A DNA stretch of 64,000 nucleotides from Bacteroides sp. (GTDB taxonomy: Bacteria; Bacteroidota; Bacteroidia; Bacteroidales; Muribaculaceae). Numbering within the stretch: position 1 is the stretch's first letter; every line of letters begins with the position of its first letter. The stretch covers positions 23,421 through 87,420 of the forward strand of contig JAAVCX010000031.1 in the NCBI GenBank assembly GCA_014802105.1, read 5' to 3'. Both the position numbers and the translations under genes were made by a program. Below are positions 9,543-19,115 of this stretch, piece after piece. The notes beneath the pieces were generated by a model. It did no database searches and was not told the origin of the DNA. It saw nothing but the letters and a program-made list of their open reading frames with translations.

Positions 9543-9610
9543 GCAGGGCAGGTGAAGATTTTCGAGGCCGGAACTCCCGGCCGAGAACCGCTTCCCCTGC
9601 CTGCCGTTTG
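9543..9610 (+). terminator. Structured intergenic segment, possible terminator of serS
   Basis: An outer inverted repeat (GCAGGGCAGG with CCTGCCTGC) encloses a perfect inner hairpin GGCCGG-AACTC-CCGGCC at 9566-9582. A weak T-rich stretch (CGTTTGT) follows. It could end serS transcription or be part of the rbfA leader. Confidence 0.4.
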
Positions 9611-9647
9611 TAATAACCACCAACTCTATAATCTATCAATCTAAATT

Positions 9648-10007
9648 ATGGAATCAACCCGTCAAGCCAAAATATCGAGACTCCTGCAGAAGTATCTCAG
9701 TGAAATTTTCCGCCAGCAGACCGCAAAGACCCACGGCACACTCGTGTCGGTGAGCGCCGTGAGAGTCTCGCCCGACCTCAGCATAGCGCGTGCCTATCTT
9801 TCGATCTTCCCCCCCGAAAAGAGTCAGGAGATACTCAAATCGATCACCGACAGCGCCAAGACCATACGCTATGAATTGGCTCAGAAAGTGAGATTTCAGC
9901 TGCGTAAATGTCCTGAACTGAGTTTCTATATAGACGATTCTCTCGACTATATCGAGAATATCGACCGGCTCCTCTCGACCGACTCGGCCGAGAATAAAGC
10001 CGAGTAA
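9648..10007 (+). CDS. rbfA: Ribosome-binding factor A
   Basis: RbfA is a KH-fold assembly factor that binds the 30S subunit during late 16S rRNA maturation and helps in cold adaptation. The 119-residue protein starts MESTRQAKISRLLQKYLSEI and includes the family block VSAVRVSPDLSIARAYLSIF and the C-terminal KCPELSFYIDDSLDYIENID, both characteristic. Length is normal. The permease gene follows after 30 nt, an arrangement common in Bacteroidales. Confidence 0.95.
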   Translation: MESTRQAKISRLLQKYLSEIFRQQTAKTHGTLVSVSAVRVSPDLSIARAYLSIFPPEKSQEILKSITDSAKTIRYELAQKVRFQLRKCPELSFYIDDSLDYIENIDRLLSTDSAENKAE

Positions 10008-10037
10008 ATATCACCGACACCACTCCACGAAAACACC

Positions 10038-11255
10038 TTGTCACCAAGATTGCGTATAGCCCTGCGCTATCTCTTTGCGCCCAAAAGCCACACGGCCGTC
10101 AATGTCATCACGATGATTTCGATGGCCGGAGTAGCTGTCGCGGCTATGGCTATGGTGTGTGTGCTCTCGGTGTTCAACGGGTTCAGGGATCTTGCCGGGG
10201 AGAGGCTTTCGGCTGTCGATCCCGACATCAGGGTCACCCTGCGCTCGGGAGCCATGATTGCCGACGGCGACTCTGTGGCCCGTATTGTGGCCCGTGTGCC
10301 CGGAGTGGCCGCCGTCAGGCAGTTTATCGAGCAGCGGGCCCTTGCCTCGAACAACGGTCAGACCCAATTGCCCGTAAAAGTGAGAGGCATAGAGTCGGGC
10401 TATGGCGAAGTCTCGACCTTGGCCGAGACGGTGATCGACGGAGTGATGATCGACAGCGACTCGTTGAGGTCATGTGCGCTGCTCAGTGTGGGCACCGCGC
10501 TCTCGACAGGCGCTCGTCCCTCCTACGACGAGACGTTTTGTCTCACGGTGCCGCGTCGCCTCGGCCACATCAATCCCGCATTCCCCATAGCCGCATTCCA
10601 GAGCGACACCTTGATGGTAAGCGGTGTCTACCAGACAAACCAGAGCGAGTATGACGAAGGACTGGTTTATGTGCCGCTCGCCACGGCCCGCCACCTTTTC
10701 GATTATCCTGCCGAGGCCTCGGGGATAGACATAGCGGTCGAGGAGGGGGAGGATCCCTCGCGTGTAGCCGAGGCTATCGGGAACAGGCTCGGCGAGAGTT
10801 ATCTCGCGGCCGATCGCCTGCGCCAGCAGCAGGAGTCTTTCCGCATGATACAGATCGAGAAATGGATCACCTTCCTGATGCTCTTTTTCGTGCTGGTCAT
10901 GGCATCGTTCAATATACTGTCGACCATGTCGATGCTGATTATCGAGAAGCAGGAGAGCCTTTCGATACTCCGGGCTATGGGAGCTACCTCGGCAACCTTA
11001 CGCTCCATATTTTTGTGGGAAGGGATGTTTGTGGCCCTGATAGGCGGAGCTGTCGGTATGACAACAGGGCTGGTGTTGAGTCTGCTCCAGCAACATTACG
11101 GACTGATCTCGCTCAGCGGTGACCCCTCACAGCTCTCCATTACCTATTATCCGTGTCGCCCCGCCGCCGTCGATCTACTTATTACCGGAGTCGCGGTCGT
11201 CGTCATCGGTTTCCTCTCGGGGTTCTATGCTTCGCGCTCGGTACGTGTAAGGTAA
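10038..11255 (+). CDS. FtsX-like ABC permease, LolC/LolE type
   Basis: This 405-residue inner-membrane protein has the layout of LolC/LolE lipoprotein-release permeases: a first membrane helix (TMISMAGVAVAAMAMVCVLS), a large periplasmic domain (about residues 45-260), then three helices in an FtsX core (WITFLMLFFVLVMASFNILS and two more near the C-terminus). The family extracts lipoproteins from the inner membrane for delivery to the outer membrane; its LolD-type ATPase is not in this window. Translation appears to begin at TTG (10038), since MSPRLRIALRYLFAPKS is the conserved start and no upstream ATG fits. Confidence 0.85.
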   Translation: MSPRLRIALRYLFAPKSHTAVNVITMISMAGVAVAAMAMVCVLSVFNGFRDLAGERLSAVDPDIRVTLRSGAMIADGDSVARIVARVPGVAAVRQFIEQRALASNNGQTQLPVKVRGIESGYGEVSTLAETVIDGVMIDSDSLRSCALLSVGTALSTGARPSYDETFCLTVPRRLGHINPAFPIAAFQSDTLMVSGVYQTNQSEYDEGLVYVPLATARHLFDYPAEASGIDIAVEEGEDPSRVAEAIGNRLGESYLAADRLRQQQESFRMIQIEKWITFLMLFFVLVMASFNILSTMSMLIIEKQESLSILRAMGATSATLRSIFLWEGMFVALIGGAVGMTTGLVLSLLQQHYGLISLSGDPSQLSITYYPCRPAAVDLLITGVAVVVIGFLSGFYASRSVRVR

Positions 11256-11277
11256 CTTAAAGCTCAGGGGCGGGGTC

Positions 11278-11308
11278 TTGTTTTTTCGGTGAGATTTGTG
11301 TATCTTTG
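11278..11308 (+). promoter_or_regulatory. Promoter of the mannose-1-phosphate guanylyltransferase gene
   Basis: TTG at 11278-11280 is followed after 20 nt by TATCTTTG at 11301-11308, matching the Bacteroidota consensus. The start site would fall near 11313, which rules out translation from the in-frame GTG at 11296 and supports the ATG at 11335. Confidence 0.6.
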
Positions 11309-11334
11309 TGTTCAACCATCGAACACCTTTCGTT

Positions 11335-12417
11335 ATGAAATCCCATCGTTACTGTGTGATAATGTGTGGCGGAGTAGGCAGCCGTTTCTGGCCCTACTCG
11401 CGCGAAGAGCGTCCCAAGCAGTTTATCGACTTCTTGGGCACGGGTCGCACACTCCTTCAGATGAGTTATGACCGTATCCTTCACGTGGTGCCTAAGGAGA
11501 ATATCATAGTCGTCACCAACAGCCGCTATGAGAGCCTGATCAGAGCTCAGCTTCCCGACATACTTCCATCCAATATCCTCCTCGAACCGGCCCGGCGCAA
11601 CACAGCGCCTTGTATAGCCTGGGCCGCCTACCACATTCATGCCCTTGATCCCGAGGCCTCCATGATAGTGGCACCAAGTGATCACCTTATCACCGACGAG
11701 CGTGGCTTCGAGGGATGTGTGGTCAGAGGCTTTGAGTTTGTGGAGTCTAATGACGCCCTTCTCACTATCGGCATCAGTCCGACACGACCCGAGACCGGCT
11801 ACGGCTATATACAGGTCGGCGACACGGTGGCTCATGACATCAATAAGGTCAAGACTTTTACCGAGAAGCCCTCGCTTGATCTTGCTAAAGTATTTCTCGA
11901 GACGGGTGAGTTTCTCTGGAACGCAGGCATCTTCCTTTGGAAAGCTTCTACCATCATCAACGCGTTCCATCTCTATGTCAGTGATGTGGCCAATCTTTTT
12001 GACAAGGGAGCTGACAGCTTCGGCACCCCCCGCGAGAGTGCTTTTATCGAAGAAAACTTTGCGGCCTGTCCCGCCAATTCGATCGACTATGCCGTCATGG
12101 AGAAAGCGTCGAACGTCTATGTCGAGTGTGCCCGCTTCGGTTGGAGCGATCTCGGTACCTGGACATCGCTCTATGACAACTCCCCGCTGACTCCCGACAC
12201 CGCCAATATGTCACATGGTTGTGAATTGGTGGCGCTTGACTCGACCCGGAATATCATAGCAGCCCCCGAGGGGAAGCTCGTGGTGGTGCAGGGCCTCAAT
12301 GACTATATCGTGGCCGATGCAGGCGATGTGTTGCTCATCTGTCCTAAGAGCGAGGAGCAGCGCATCAGGCAGGTGGTCAACGAAGTGAAGACACGTTACG
12401 ACGGCAAATATCTCTAA
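11335..12417 (+). CDS. manC: Mannose-1-phosphate guanylyltransferase
   Basis: This 360-residue cytoplasmic enzyme makes GDP-mannose from mannose 1-phosphate and GTP, feeding surface polysaccharide and glycoprotein synthesis. The nucleotidyl-transfer signature GGVGSRFWPYSREERPKQF sits at the N-terminus, with the sugar-binding block VKTFTEKPSLDLA and LWNAGIFLWKA further on. It lacks the C-terminal isomerase domain of two-domain ManC/AlgA proteins, so it is the single-function form. The upstream extension from 11296 would read through the promoter and is rejected. Confidence 0.9.
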   Translation: MKSHRYCVIMCGGVGSRFWPYSREERPKQFIDFLGTGRTLLQMSYDRILHVVPKENIIVVTNSRYESLIRAQLPDILPSNILLEPARRNTAPCIAWAAYHIHALDPEASMIVAPSDHLITDERGFEGCVVRGFEFVESNDALLTIGISPTRPETGYGYIQVGDTVAHDINKVKTFTEKPSLDLAKVFLETGEFLWNAGIFLWKASTIINAFHLYVSDVANLFDKGADSFGTPRESAFIEENFAACPANSIDYAVMEKASNVYVECARFGWSDLGTWTSLYDNSPLTPDTANMSHGCELVALDSTRNIIAAPEGKLVVVQGLNDYIVADAGDVLLICPKSEEQRIRQVVNEVKTRYDGKYL

Positions 12418-12435
12418 AACAATCTCTGATTGACA

Positions 12436-14709
12436 ATGCCCCAACTCTCTCTTGAGCAAGAACAAGCCCTCATAGAACGCGAATATGCCGAGCTTATCGA
12501 AGGGTATCTGGCAAGTAACCACCGCCGAAAAGTCGACATTATCGAGCGGGCGTTCAAATTTGCCCGTAAGGCTCACTCCGGAGTGAGACGTCGCTCGGGC
12601 GAACCTTACATACTTCATCCCATCGCGGTGGCCCGCATCGTCTCGCGTGAGATAGGTCTGGGCTCGACATCTATATGTGCGGCCCTGCTCCACGATGTGG
12701 TCGAGGATACCGACTATACCGTCGAAGACATCGAGCAGCAGTTCGGCCCCAAGATCGCCGAGCTGGTCGAGGGTCTGACCAAAATCTCGGGCGGTATTTT
12801 CGGAGCCAGAGCTTCGGCTCAGGCCGAAAATTTCCGCAAACTGCTGCTCACTATGAGCCATGACATACGTGTGGTGCTCATAAAGATGGCCGATCGACTG
12901 CACAATATGCGCACTCTGGGCTCGATGGCTCCCAACAAGCAGTATAAGATAGCCGGAGAGACCCTCTATATTTACGCGCCGCTGGCTCATCGACTGGGAC
13001 TCTTCGCCATCAAGACCGAGCTTGAGGATCTCAGTTTCAAGTATGAGCATCCGGCCGACTATTCCCATATCTGCTCTCTGCTCAAGGACACTGAGGAGAA
13101 ACGCGAGGCTGTCTACAAGGATTTTGCCAAGCCTATCCACGAGCGGCTCCACGAGATGGGGCTGAGCTACGAGGCCAAGGCCCGTGTAAAGTCGGTCTAC
13201 TCTATATGGCGCAAGATGGAGACCAAGCATGTGCCGTTTGAGGAGATCTATGACCTCTATGCCATGCGCATTATCTTTGACACTCCGGCCGACGGTTCGG
13301 TGGGCGAAAAGGAGATGTGTTATCGCATATATGCAGCTCTGACTGACCTCTATAGGCCGCATCCCGAGCGCACGCGCGACTGGGTGTCAGTCCCTAAGGC
13401 CAACGGTTACTCGGCTCTTCATGTCACTCTCATGGGCCCCGACGGCAATTGGGTGGAGGTGCAGATACGCTCACGCCGCATGGACGAGATAGCTGAGAAA
13501 GGTTTTGCCGCACATTGGAAATATAAGATCGGTGGTAATGTCGAGGAAGAAAACGAACTGACCGTCTGGCTCCGCACTATCAAGGATATACTTGACGATC
13601 CGACCCCCAATTCGCTTGATTTTCTCGACACTCTCAAACTCAATCTCTTCTCGAGCGAGATAGTGGTGTTCACGCCCGACGGCGAATTGCTCACTCTCCC
13701 GGCCGGGGCCACAGTGCTTGATGTGGCCTATACGCTTCACTCCGAGCTGGGCAACCACTGTATAGCCGGAAAAGTCAATCACAAACTCGTGGGTCTCTCT
13801 CACCAGCTCAATTCCGGCGATCAGGTCGAGGTGCTCACGTCGCGCACTCAGACTCCGAAACCTGAGTGGGCCACATTCCTCTCTACGGCCAAGGCCAAGA
13901 GCCGTCTGCGCAAAGAACTGAGACGTGTGCGCCAACCCTTTGTCGAGCGGGGTTCCACCATCTTCAATCAGTTTCTCGCCGACAATAATATTACGCTCAA
14001 TAACGATGTGCTCACCAAGATACTCGGCCGCTATCAGGTGCCCTCGCGCGACGAACTCTTCTATCAGCTCGGCACCGGTCAGGCAAGTATAGACGATTAT
14101 CTCAATGTCAACACCTCCTCGCGGGCCCGTTCGCTCGTGAGCCGACTGCTGAAGCTCGGCTCAAGTCTGACCAAGAGTAAAAAATCGGGAAAGAAATCTG
14201 TTGAGGACAACGATGCTGACAGGAACGTCCGGGCTATCGATACTCATCAGATCATCGAGCTCCACGATGCCGACGGCAACGGCGGCGAAGCCAATTATGT
14301 GGTGGCTCCCTGCTGCCGTCCTATCCCAGGCGATGATGTGATGGGCTATCTGCGTGCCGACGGCAATCTTGAAATCCATGCTCTCACCTGTCCCGAAGCC
14401 GAGAAGCTCAAGGCTACCCATGGCGACAGGCTGGTGGCAGTGAAATGGCGCGATGTGCGCCGCGACTTCGTGGCCTGCCTGCATGTCGAGGGTATCGACC
14501 GCCGCGGATTGCTGAAAGAGCTCACCGGAGTCATCACCTCTCAACACGACATTGATATGCGTCGGCTCAATATCGAGGCCAGCGGCGAGGTGTTCACTTG
14601 TGAAATTGACGCTAAAGTGAGCGATACCTCCCAGGTCGATGCTCTCTGCTCGGCCCTGCTCAAGATCAAGGGGGTAAAGCGTGCCGAGCGTATACGCACC
14701 ACTGCCTGA
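12436..14709 (+). CDS. Bifunctional (p)ppGpp synthetase/hydrolase, Rel/SpoT type
   Basis: This 757-residue protein makes and degrades the stringent-response alarmones ppGpp and pppGpp. Domains in order: HD hydrolase with the motif HDVVEDT near residue 85, synthetase with VKSVYSIWRKM and YDLYAMRIIF, TGS domain (VVFTPDGELLTLPAGATVLD), a helical and conserved-cysteine region (VVAPCCRPIPGDDVMGYL) and a C-terminal ACT domain (DRRGLLKELTGVITSQHDID). Both active-site regions look intact. I prefer the ATG at 12436 to the TTG two codons upstream. It lies 18 nt after the guanylyltransferase gene, so the two are probably cotranscribed. Confidence 0.94.
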   Translation: MPQLSLEQEQALIEREYAELIEGYLASNHRRKVDIIERAFKFARKAHSGVRRRSGEPYILHPIAVARIVSREIGLGSTSICAALLHDVVEDTDYTVEDIEQQFGPKIAELVEGLTKISGGIFGARASAQAENFRKLLLTMSHDIRVVLIKMADRLHNMRTLGSMAPNKQYKIAGETLYIYAPLAHRLGLFAIKTELEDLSFKYEHPADYSHICSLLKDTEEKREAVYKDFAKPIHERLHEMGLSYEAKARVKSVYSIWRKMETKHVPFEEIYDLYAMRIIFDTPADGSVGEKEMCYRIYAALTDLYRPHPERTRDWVSVPKANGYSALHVTLMGPDGNWVEVQIRSRRMDEIAEKGFAAHWKYKIGGNVEEENELTVWLRTIKDILDDPTPNSLDFLDTLKLNLFSSEIVVFTPDGELLTLPAGATVLDVAYTLHSELGNHCIAGKVNHKLVGLSHQLNSGDQVEVLTSRTQTPKPEWATFLSTAKAKSRLRKELRRVRQPFVERGSTIFNQFLADNNITLNNDVLTKILGRYQVPSRDELFYQLGTGQASIDDYLNVNTSSRARSLVSRLLKLGSSLTKSKKSGKKSVEDNDADRNVRAIDTHQIIELHDADGNGGEANYVVAPCCRPIPGDDVMGYLRADGNLEIHALTCPEAEKLKATHGDRLVAVKWRDVRRDFVACLHVEGIDRRGLLKELTGVITSQHDIDMRRLNIEASGEVFTCEIDAKVSDTSQVDALCSALLKIKGVKRAERIRTTA

Positions 14710-14731
14710 CTGTAACGAATGTAGCTACACT

Positions 14732-14812
14732 AAGCTATGTCATAAATGCACCCGTAGTGACACACGATCCGTGCGTCACTACGGGTGAAAATTTCAGATC
14801 ATGACGTAGCTT
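14732..14812. terminator. Extended hairpin between convergent genes
   Basis: A 13-bp perfect stem (CACCCGTAGTGAC at 14749-14761 with GTCACTACGGGTG at 14775-14787) is flanked by a second, outer pair of arms (AAGCTATGTCAT at 14732 and ATGACGTAGCTT at 14801). It sits between the Rel/SpoT gene and the oppositely directed efflux operon and probably stops both transcripts. T-tails are weak on both sides. Confidence 0.6.
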
Positions 14813-14833
14813 CATCAATTATGATGGTGCCTG

Positions 14834-16018
14834 TCAGTTGTAACGGCGGAGCGAGGAGAGGGTGAGATTATACTCATAGAGAGTGTCGATATAGGCTTTG
14901 TGAGCATCGAGAAAGTAGCCCAGTTCCTGGAGGTAGGTCATGAAGCTGATCTGACGGGCTGCCAGAGCTTTATCGAGCAGGGTTATATTTTCGCCACTGT
15001 TGATCACGGGTTCATATTCATCGAGAGTGGCGCGAAGAGTCGCGAGCCGCTCAAGATTGGCGTTGAGCTGAGCCACTCGTGAGGCTACGGCAGCGCGGGC
15101 CTCGATGAGGGTGGCTTCGGTCTCGAAGGCAGCCGCTTTGCGCTGATGGCGGCGCCCCCACACCGGGAGGGTCAGGCCAAGAGTGAAACCGTTGAAATGC
15201 TCGTCCATCTCGGTCTCGTGCTCATAGCCGAGTGTAAAGCCCGGCAATGACAGTTGTTTTTCGACCTTTGAGGCATCTTTGGCCACTTTGACAGCAGCCT
15301 CGGCGGCAGCCAGTGACGGGTCGCGCTGAGAGATGGTCTCGAGCGAGAGAGACTCTCGGTCTATTCCTTCGATGATAGGATAGGCATCGCCGAGCCGGGC
15401 TACAAGAGGCTCTGCGTCTATGCCGCCGTTGAGACTCCTGAGAGTGGCGAGCAGAGCCGAGCGTGAGGATTGCATTGAATTTAACTCGCCCTTGGCGGCG
15501 ATAAGTTCGATGACGGCACGGTTGTAGTCGAGACGTGTCTCAGAGCCATGTTCCACGCCGCGGCGGTAAGTATTGGCGAAATCCTCGAGCTGAGACACCA
15601 ACTGACGCTGCACTGTCATAAGCTGAGCGTTGTGTATCAGATCTATCAGAGCGTTGCGCACTTCGGCGCGAGTGTCGATCACGACAGCCTCGACGGCCAG
15701 TCGTGAAGCCAACCGTTGAGAGGCGGCGGCTTGGCGGCGAGCCGCATAGACACCCGGCCAGTCAAAAGACTGACTCACCGAGAGCGACCATTTATTACCG
15801 ACATCCTTGGCTCCCCACAGGCGACCAAACTCCACCTCGGGCGACTCGAGGGTGTTCTCGCCCAATATCTGTTCTACCTGAGCCGACGAGCGCTCGTTGA
15901 CGATGCGTATAGCCGGATTGTTGTCGAGGATTTCGGCGACTATCTCGTCAAATGGTGTAGCGGCAGTCGCTGAAGTTGCCAGTGCAAGAAGACCGCTCAG
16001 TATTATCGAGAATTTCAT
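14834..16018 (-). CDS. TolC/CusC-family outer-membrane efflux protein
   Basis: This 394-residue protein is the outer-membrane channel of the metal efflux pump encoded just upstream. A signal peptide ends near residue 19 (ATSATAATPF). The rest is long amphipathic helices with the two-fold repeated layout of outer-membrane efflux proteins, e.g. ANTYRRGVEHGSETRLDYNR and ALAARQISFMTYLQELGYFL. The length is shorter than E. coli TolC but normal for CzcC-like proteins. Its ATG overlaps the stop of the pump gene by 4 nt, implying translational coupling. Confidence 0.88.
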   Translation of the reverse strand: MKFSIILSGLLALATSATAATPFDEIVAEILDNNPAIRIVNERSSAQVEQILGENTLESPEVEFGRLWGAKDVGNKWSLSVSQSFDWPGVYAARRQAAASQRLASRLAVEAVVIDTRAEVRNALIDLIHNAQLMTVQRQLVSQLEDFANTYRRGVEHGSETRLDYNRAVIELIAAKGELNSMQSSRSALLATLRSLNGGIDAEPLVARLGDAYPIIEGIDRESLSLETISQRDPSLAAAEAAVKVAKDASKVEKQLSLPGFTLGYEHETEMDEHFNGFTLGLTLPVWGRRHQRKAAAFETEATLIEARAAVASRVAQLNANLERLATLRATLDEYEPVINSGENITLLDKALAARQISFMTYLQELGYFLDAHKAYIDTLYEYNLTLSSLRRYN

Positions 16019-19000
16019 TTTTTGTTTTTGGATATATAATATATGATGGGGACGATGAACATGTTGAGCAGGGTGCTTGAGAGCAGGCCGCCGAGTATCA
16101 CGATGGCCAGTGGCGACTGTATCTCGTTGCCGGGCTGCGAACCGTTGACTGCCAGAGGTATGAGGGCCAGGGCCGAGCTCAGGGCGGTCATGAGGATGGG
16201 GTTCAGACGGTCGGCCGAGCCGTGGATCACTCTCTTGAGCAGTGGCTCTCCCTCCTTTTCAAGGGCGTTATAGCGCGACATCAGTAGCATACCGTTGCGT
16301 GTGGCGATACCCATCAGTGAGATAAAACCGATGATGGCAGGTATATTGACTTCGCCCGAGGTGAGGCACAGGATGAGGATGCCTCCGATCAGGGCCAGCG
16401 GCATGTCGAGGAGTATGATGCCGCTCTGAACTGCGTTGTGATACTGACCCTGAAGCAACAGGAATATGATGATGAGCGAGAGGAGCGACACGAGCATGAG
16501 AGTGCGCGAGGCACTGGCTTCGCTTTCAAACTGACCGCCATAGTTGACATAGTAACCCTCGGGGAGCTGCACCTCATCCTCGACGCGCTTCATGATGTCG
16601 TTGACTGTGCCGCGCAGGTCGCGCCCCTCTACATTGGCTGAAATGACTATGCGTCGGCTGACGTTCTCACGGTTGATAGCGTTGGGGCCGGCGGCAGAAC
16701 GTATCTCGGCCACGGCGCTCAGGGGCACTTTGCCACGCGGAGAGTCGATGGTGAGCGAGCCGAGATCTTCGATAGATGAGCGCGCTCCCGACTCCATTTT
16801 GAGCACCAGGTCGTAGGGGCGTCCTTTCTCATAGACCTGAGAAACCACCTCGCCGGCAAGGGCTACACGGATAAAGTCGGCAAACTTGCTCACGGGAATA
16901 CCGTAGTAGGCAAGCATGTCTCGGCGTGGACGTATATCGAGCTGAGGACGCTCCATCTGCTGCTCTATATTGACGTCGACCACTCCGTCGACACCCGAGG
17001 CTACGCTCTTGATCTGATTGCCCAGAGCAAAGAGACGCGAGAGGTCGTCGCCGAAGAGTTTGATGGCTATCTGAGCCTCGGTGCCCGAGAGCATGGCATC
17101 GATTCGGTGGGAGATAGGCTGGCCGATCTCGATGTTCACGCCGGGCAGCACTGAGAGACGGCGACGCAGGTCAGAGACCATCTCCTTGCGTGAACGGCCC
17201 TTGTCGAGCACGTATGGAGCCTCGATCTCGCTGACGTTGACCCCCAGAGAGTGCTCGTCGAGCTCGGCACGTCCGGTCTTGCGGGCTACGGTTCTCACTT
17301 CGGGAGTCTCGAGTATTATCTTTTCAGCCTCGCGTCCCAGGCGGTCGCTCTTTTCGAGCGAAATGCCTGGCAGAGTAGAGACATTGATGGTGAGTGATCC
17401 CTCGTTGAACGATGGCAGGAAGCCGCGTCCAAGGGTAAAGAACAGGCCTATCGACACTGCAAAGAGCACGCCTGTGGCTATCAGCACAGGGCGACGGTGG
17501 CCCATGGCCTTGTCAAGAGCCGAGCCATACCAGGAGCTGAGTTTGCGCGAGAGCCAAGGCTCCTTGTTGAGGCGTGAGGCTACCTTGGGATCGCCGAGCA
17601 GGTAGCTGCAGAGCACGGGAGTGAGAGTGAGGGCCACGATTGTCGAGGCTATGAGCGCGACAATAAATGAGATGCCCAGCGGGATGAGCATACGCCCCTC
17701 CATGCCCTGAAGGAAGAAGAGCGGCAGGAAGCTGGCCATGATGATGAGCGAGGAGTTGAAGATGGGCATTCTCACCTCCTTGCTTGCCTCGTAGACCACT
17801 GTCAGCACTGGACGCCCGGCCCGCAGATTTTCACGGAGGCGTTTGTAAACATTCTCTACGTCGACTATCGCGTCGTCGACAAGCGAGCCGATGGCTATGG
17901 CTATGCCACCGAGACTCATGGTGTTGACTGTCAGACCAAGGAAATGGAGCACTATGACGGTGACAATGATCGAGAGCGGGAGAGCTACGAGTGAGATCAA
18001 AGTGGTGCGCAGGTTCATGAGGAAGAAGAAGAGCACTATGATCACAAAGATGGCTCCCACGAAGAGCGACTCCTGGAGGTTTCCTATCGAGCGGCCGATG
18101 AAGTCGGCCTGGCGGAAGATGTCGGTGTGGATCTTCACGTCGGAGGGGAAAGTCGTGCTGAGTTTTTCGAGCCGTTCATCGATACGCTCGGTGAGATCGA
18201 TCGTGCCGGCGCCGGGTTGCTTGGTGACAGTGACTATCACTGCCGGTTCGCCCTTGACCGAGGCAGCACCCAGACGGGGCTCCTGGGCGCGGGCATCGAC
18301 ATCGGCTATATCAGAGAGACGTACCAACCGGCCGGCATCGGCCACTATCACCGTGTTGGCAATATCATCGACCGAGGCGGTGGAGATGTCTCCTTTAATA
18401 ATATACTCGTTGCCGAAGTCGTAGATCACGCCGCCGGCCGCGTTACTGTTCATGCCGCCGACAGCCTCGCGCACCTCGTCGAGACTCACTCCGAGGCTCT
18501 GCATGCGTGAGGGACAGAGCATGATCTGATACTCTTTGGCATCGCCGCCTATCACCGACACCGAGGCTACTCCTGGAAGTGACAGCAACTGGGGAGCAAT
18601 CTCGCGATCGGCAAGGGTGCGGAGATCCATCTGAGTGGTGAGTGTATCGGCTGTCAGGCCGATTATCATGATCTCGCCGAGTATCGACGACTGAGGCCCG
18701 AGGGTCGGAGTGCCTACGCCCGGGGGAAAATTGCTTTCGAGCTGGGTGAGTTTCTCGGCTACTATCTGTCGGGCCAGATATACGTCGGTGTCCCATCCGA
18801 ATTCAACCCAGACGACCGAGAAGCCGGGGGTCGAGGATGAACGCACACGTCTCACCCCCGATGCTCCGTTGACAGCTGTCTCGATAGGGTAGGTCACGGT
18901 GGTCTCTATCTCCTCGGGTGCCATGCCCGGGGCCTCGGTCATTACCACTACCGTCGGAGCGTTGAGGTCGGGGAATATGTCAACCTCTGTGCGCAACAAC

Positions 19001-19089
19001 ACTATCATTCCATATATGAGCAGCAGACCCGAAATCACGAGTACGGCCACCCGGTTGTCAAGCGAAAACTTTATAATCCTGTTTAGCAT
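16015..19089 (-). CDS. RND-family heavy-metal efflux pump, CusA/CzcA type
   Basis: This 1024-residue inner-membrane antiporter drives metal ions out through the adaptor and outer channel using the proton gradient. It has the twelve-helix RND layout with two large periplasmic loops. Family blocks include VDIFPDLNAPTVVVMTEAPG at residues 36-55 and, in helix 4, AIGSLVDDAIVDVENVYKRL, where acidic residues form the proton relay. The helix 4 motif does not match clearly either copper/silver CusA or cobalt/zinc CzcA, so the metal is not assigned. Start and stop are well supported: 26 nt after the adaptor gene and a 4-nt overlap with the channel gene. Confidence 0.92.
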   Translation of the reverse strand: MLNRIIKFSLDNRVAVLVISGLLLIYGMIVLLRTEVDIFPDLNAPTVVVMTEAPGMAPEEIETTVTYPIETAVNGASGVRRVRSSSTPGFSVVWVEFGWDTDVYLARQIVAEKLTQLESNFPPGVGTPTLGPQSSILGEIMIIGLTADTLTTQMDLRTLADREIAPQLLSLPGVASVSVIGGDAKEYQIMLCPSRMQSLGVSLDEVREAVGGMNSNAAGGVIYDFGNEYIIKGDISTASVDDIANTVIVADAGRLVRLSDIADVDARAQEPRLGAASVKGEPAVIVTVTKQPGAGTIDLTERIDERLEKLSTTFPSDVKIHTDIFRQADFIGRSIGNLQESLFVGAIFVIIVLFFFLMNLRTTLISLVALPLSIIVTVIVLHFLGLTVNTMSLGGIAIAIGSLVDDAIVDVENVYKRLRENLRAGRPVLTVVYEASKEVRMPIFNSSLIIMASFLPLFFLQGMEGRMLIPLGISFIVALIASTIVALTLTPVLCSYLLGDPKVASRLNKEPWLSRKLSSWYGSALDKAMGHRRPVLIATGVLFAVSIGLFFTLGRGFLPSFNEGSLTINVSTLPGISLEKSDRLGREAEKIILETPEVRTVARKTGRAELDEHSLGVNVSEIEAPYVLDKGRSRKEMVSDLRRRLSVLPGVNIEIGQPISHRIDAMLSGTEAQIAIKLFGDDLSRLFALGNQIKSVASGVDGVVDVNIEQQMERPQLDIRPRRDMLAYYGIPVSKFADFIRVALAGEVVSQVYEKGRPYDLVLKMESGARSSIEDLGSLTIDSPRGKVPLSAVAEIRSAAGPNAINRENVSRRIVISANVEGRDLRGTVNDIMKRVEDEVQLPEGYYVNYGGQFESEASASRTLMLVSLLSLIIIFLLLQGQYHNAVQSGIILLDMPLALIGGILILCLTSGEVNIPAIIGFISLMGIATRNGMLLMSRYNALEKEGEPLLKRVIHGSADRLNPILMTALSSALALIPLAVNGSQPGNEIQSPLAIVILGGLLSSTLLNMFIVPIIYYISKNKK

Positions 19090-19115
19090 GTCAGAAATAG
19101 TGATAGTGGTGCTTC

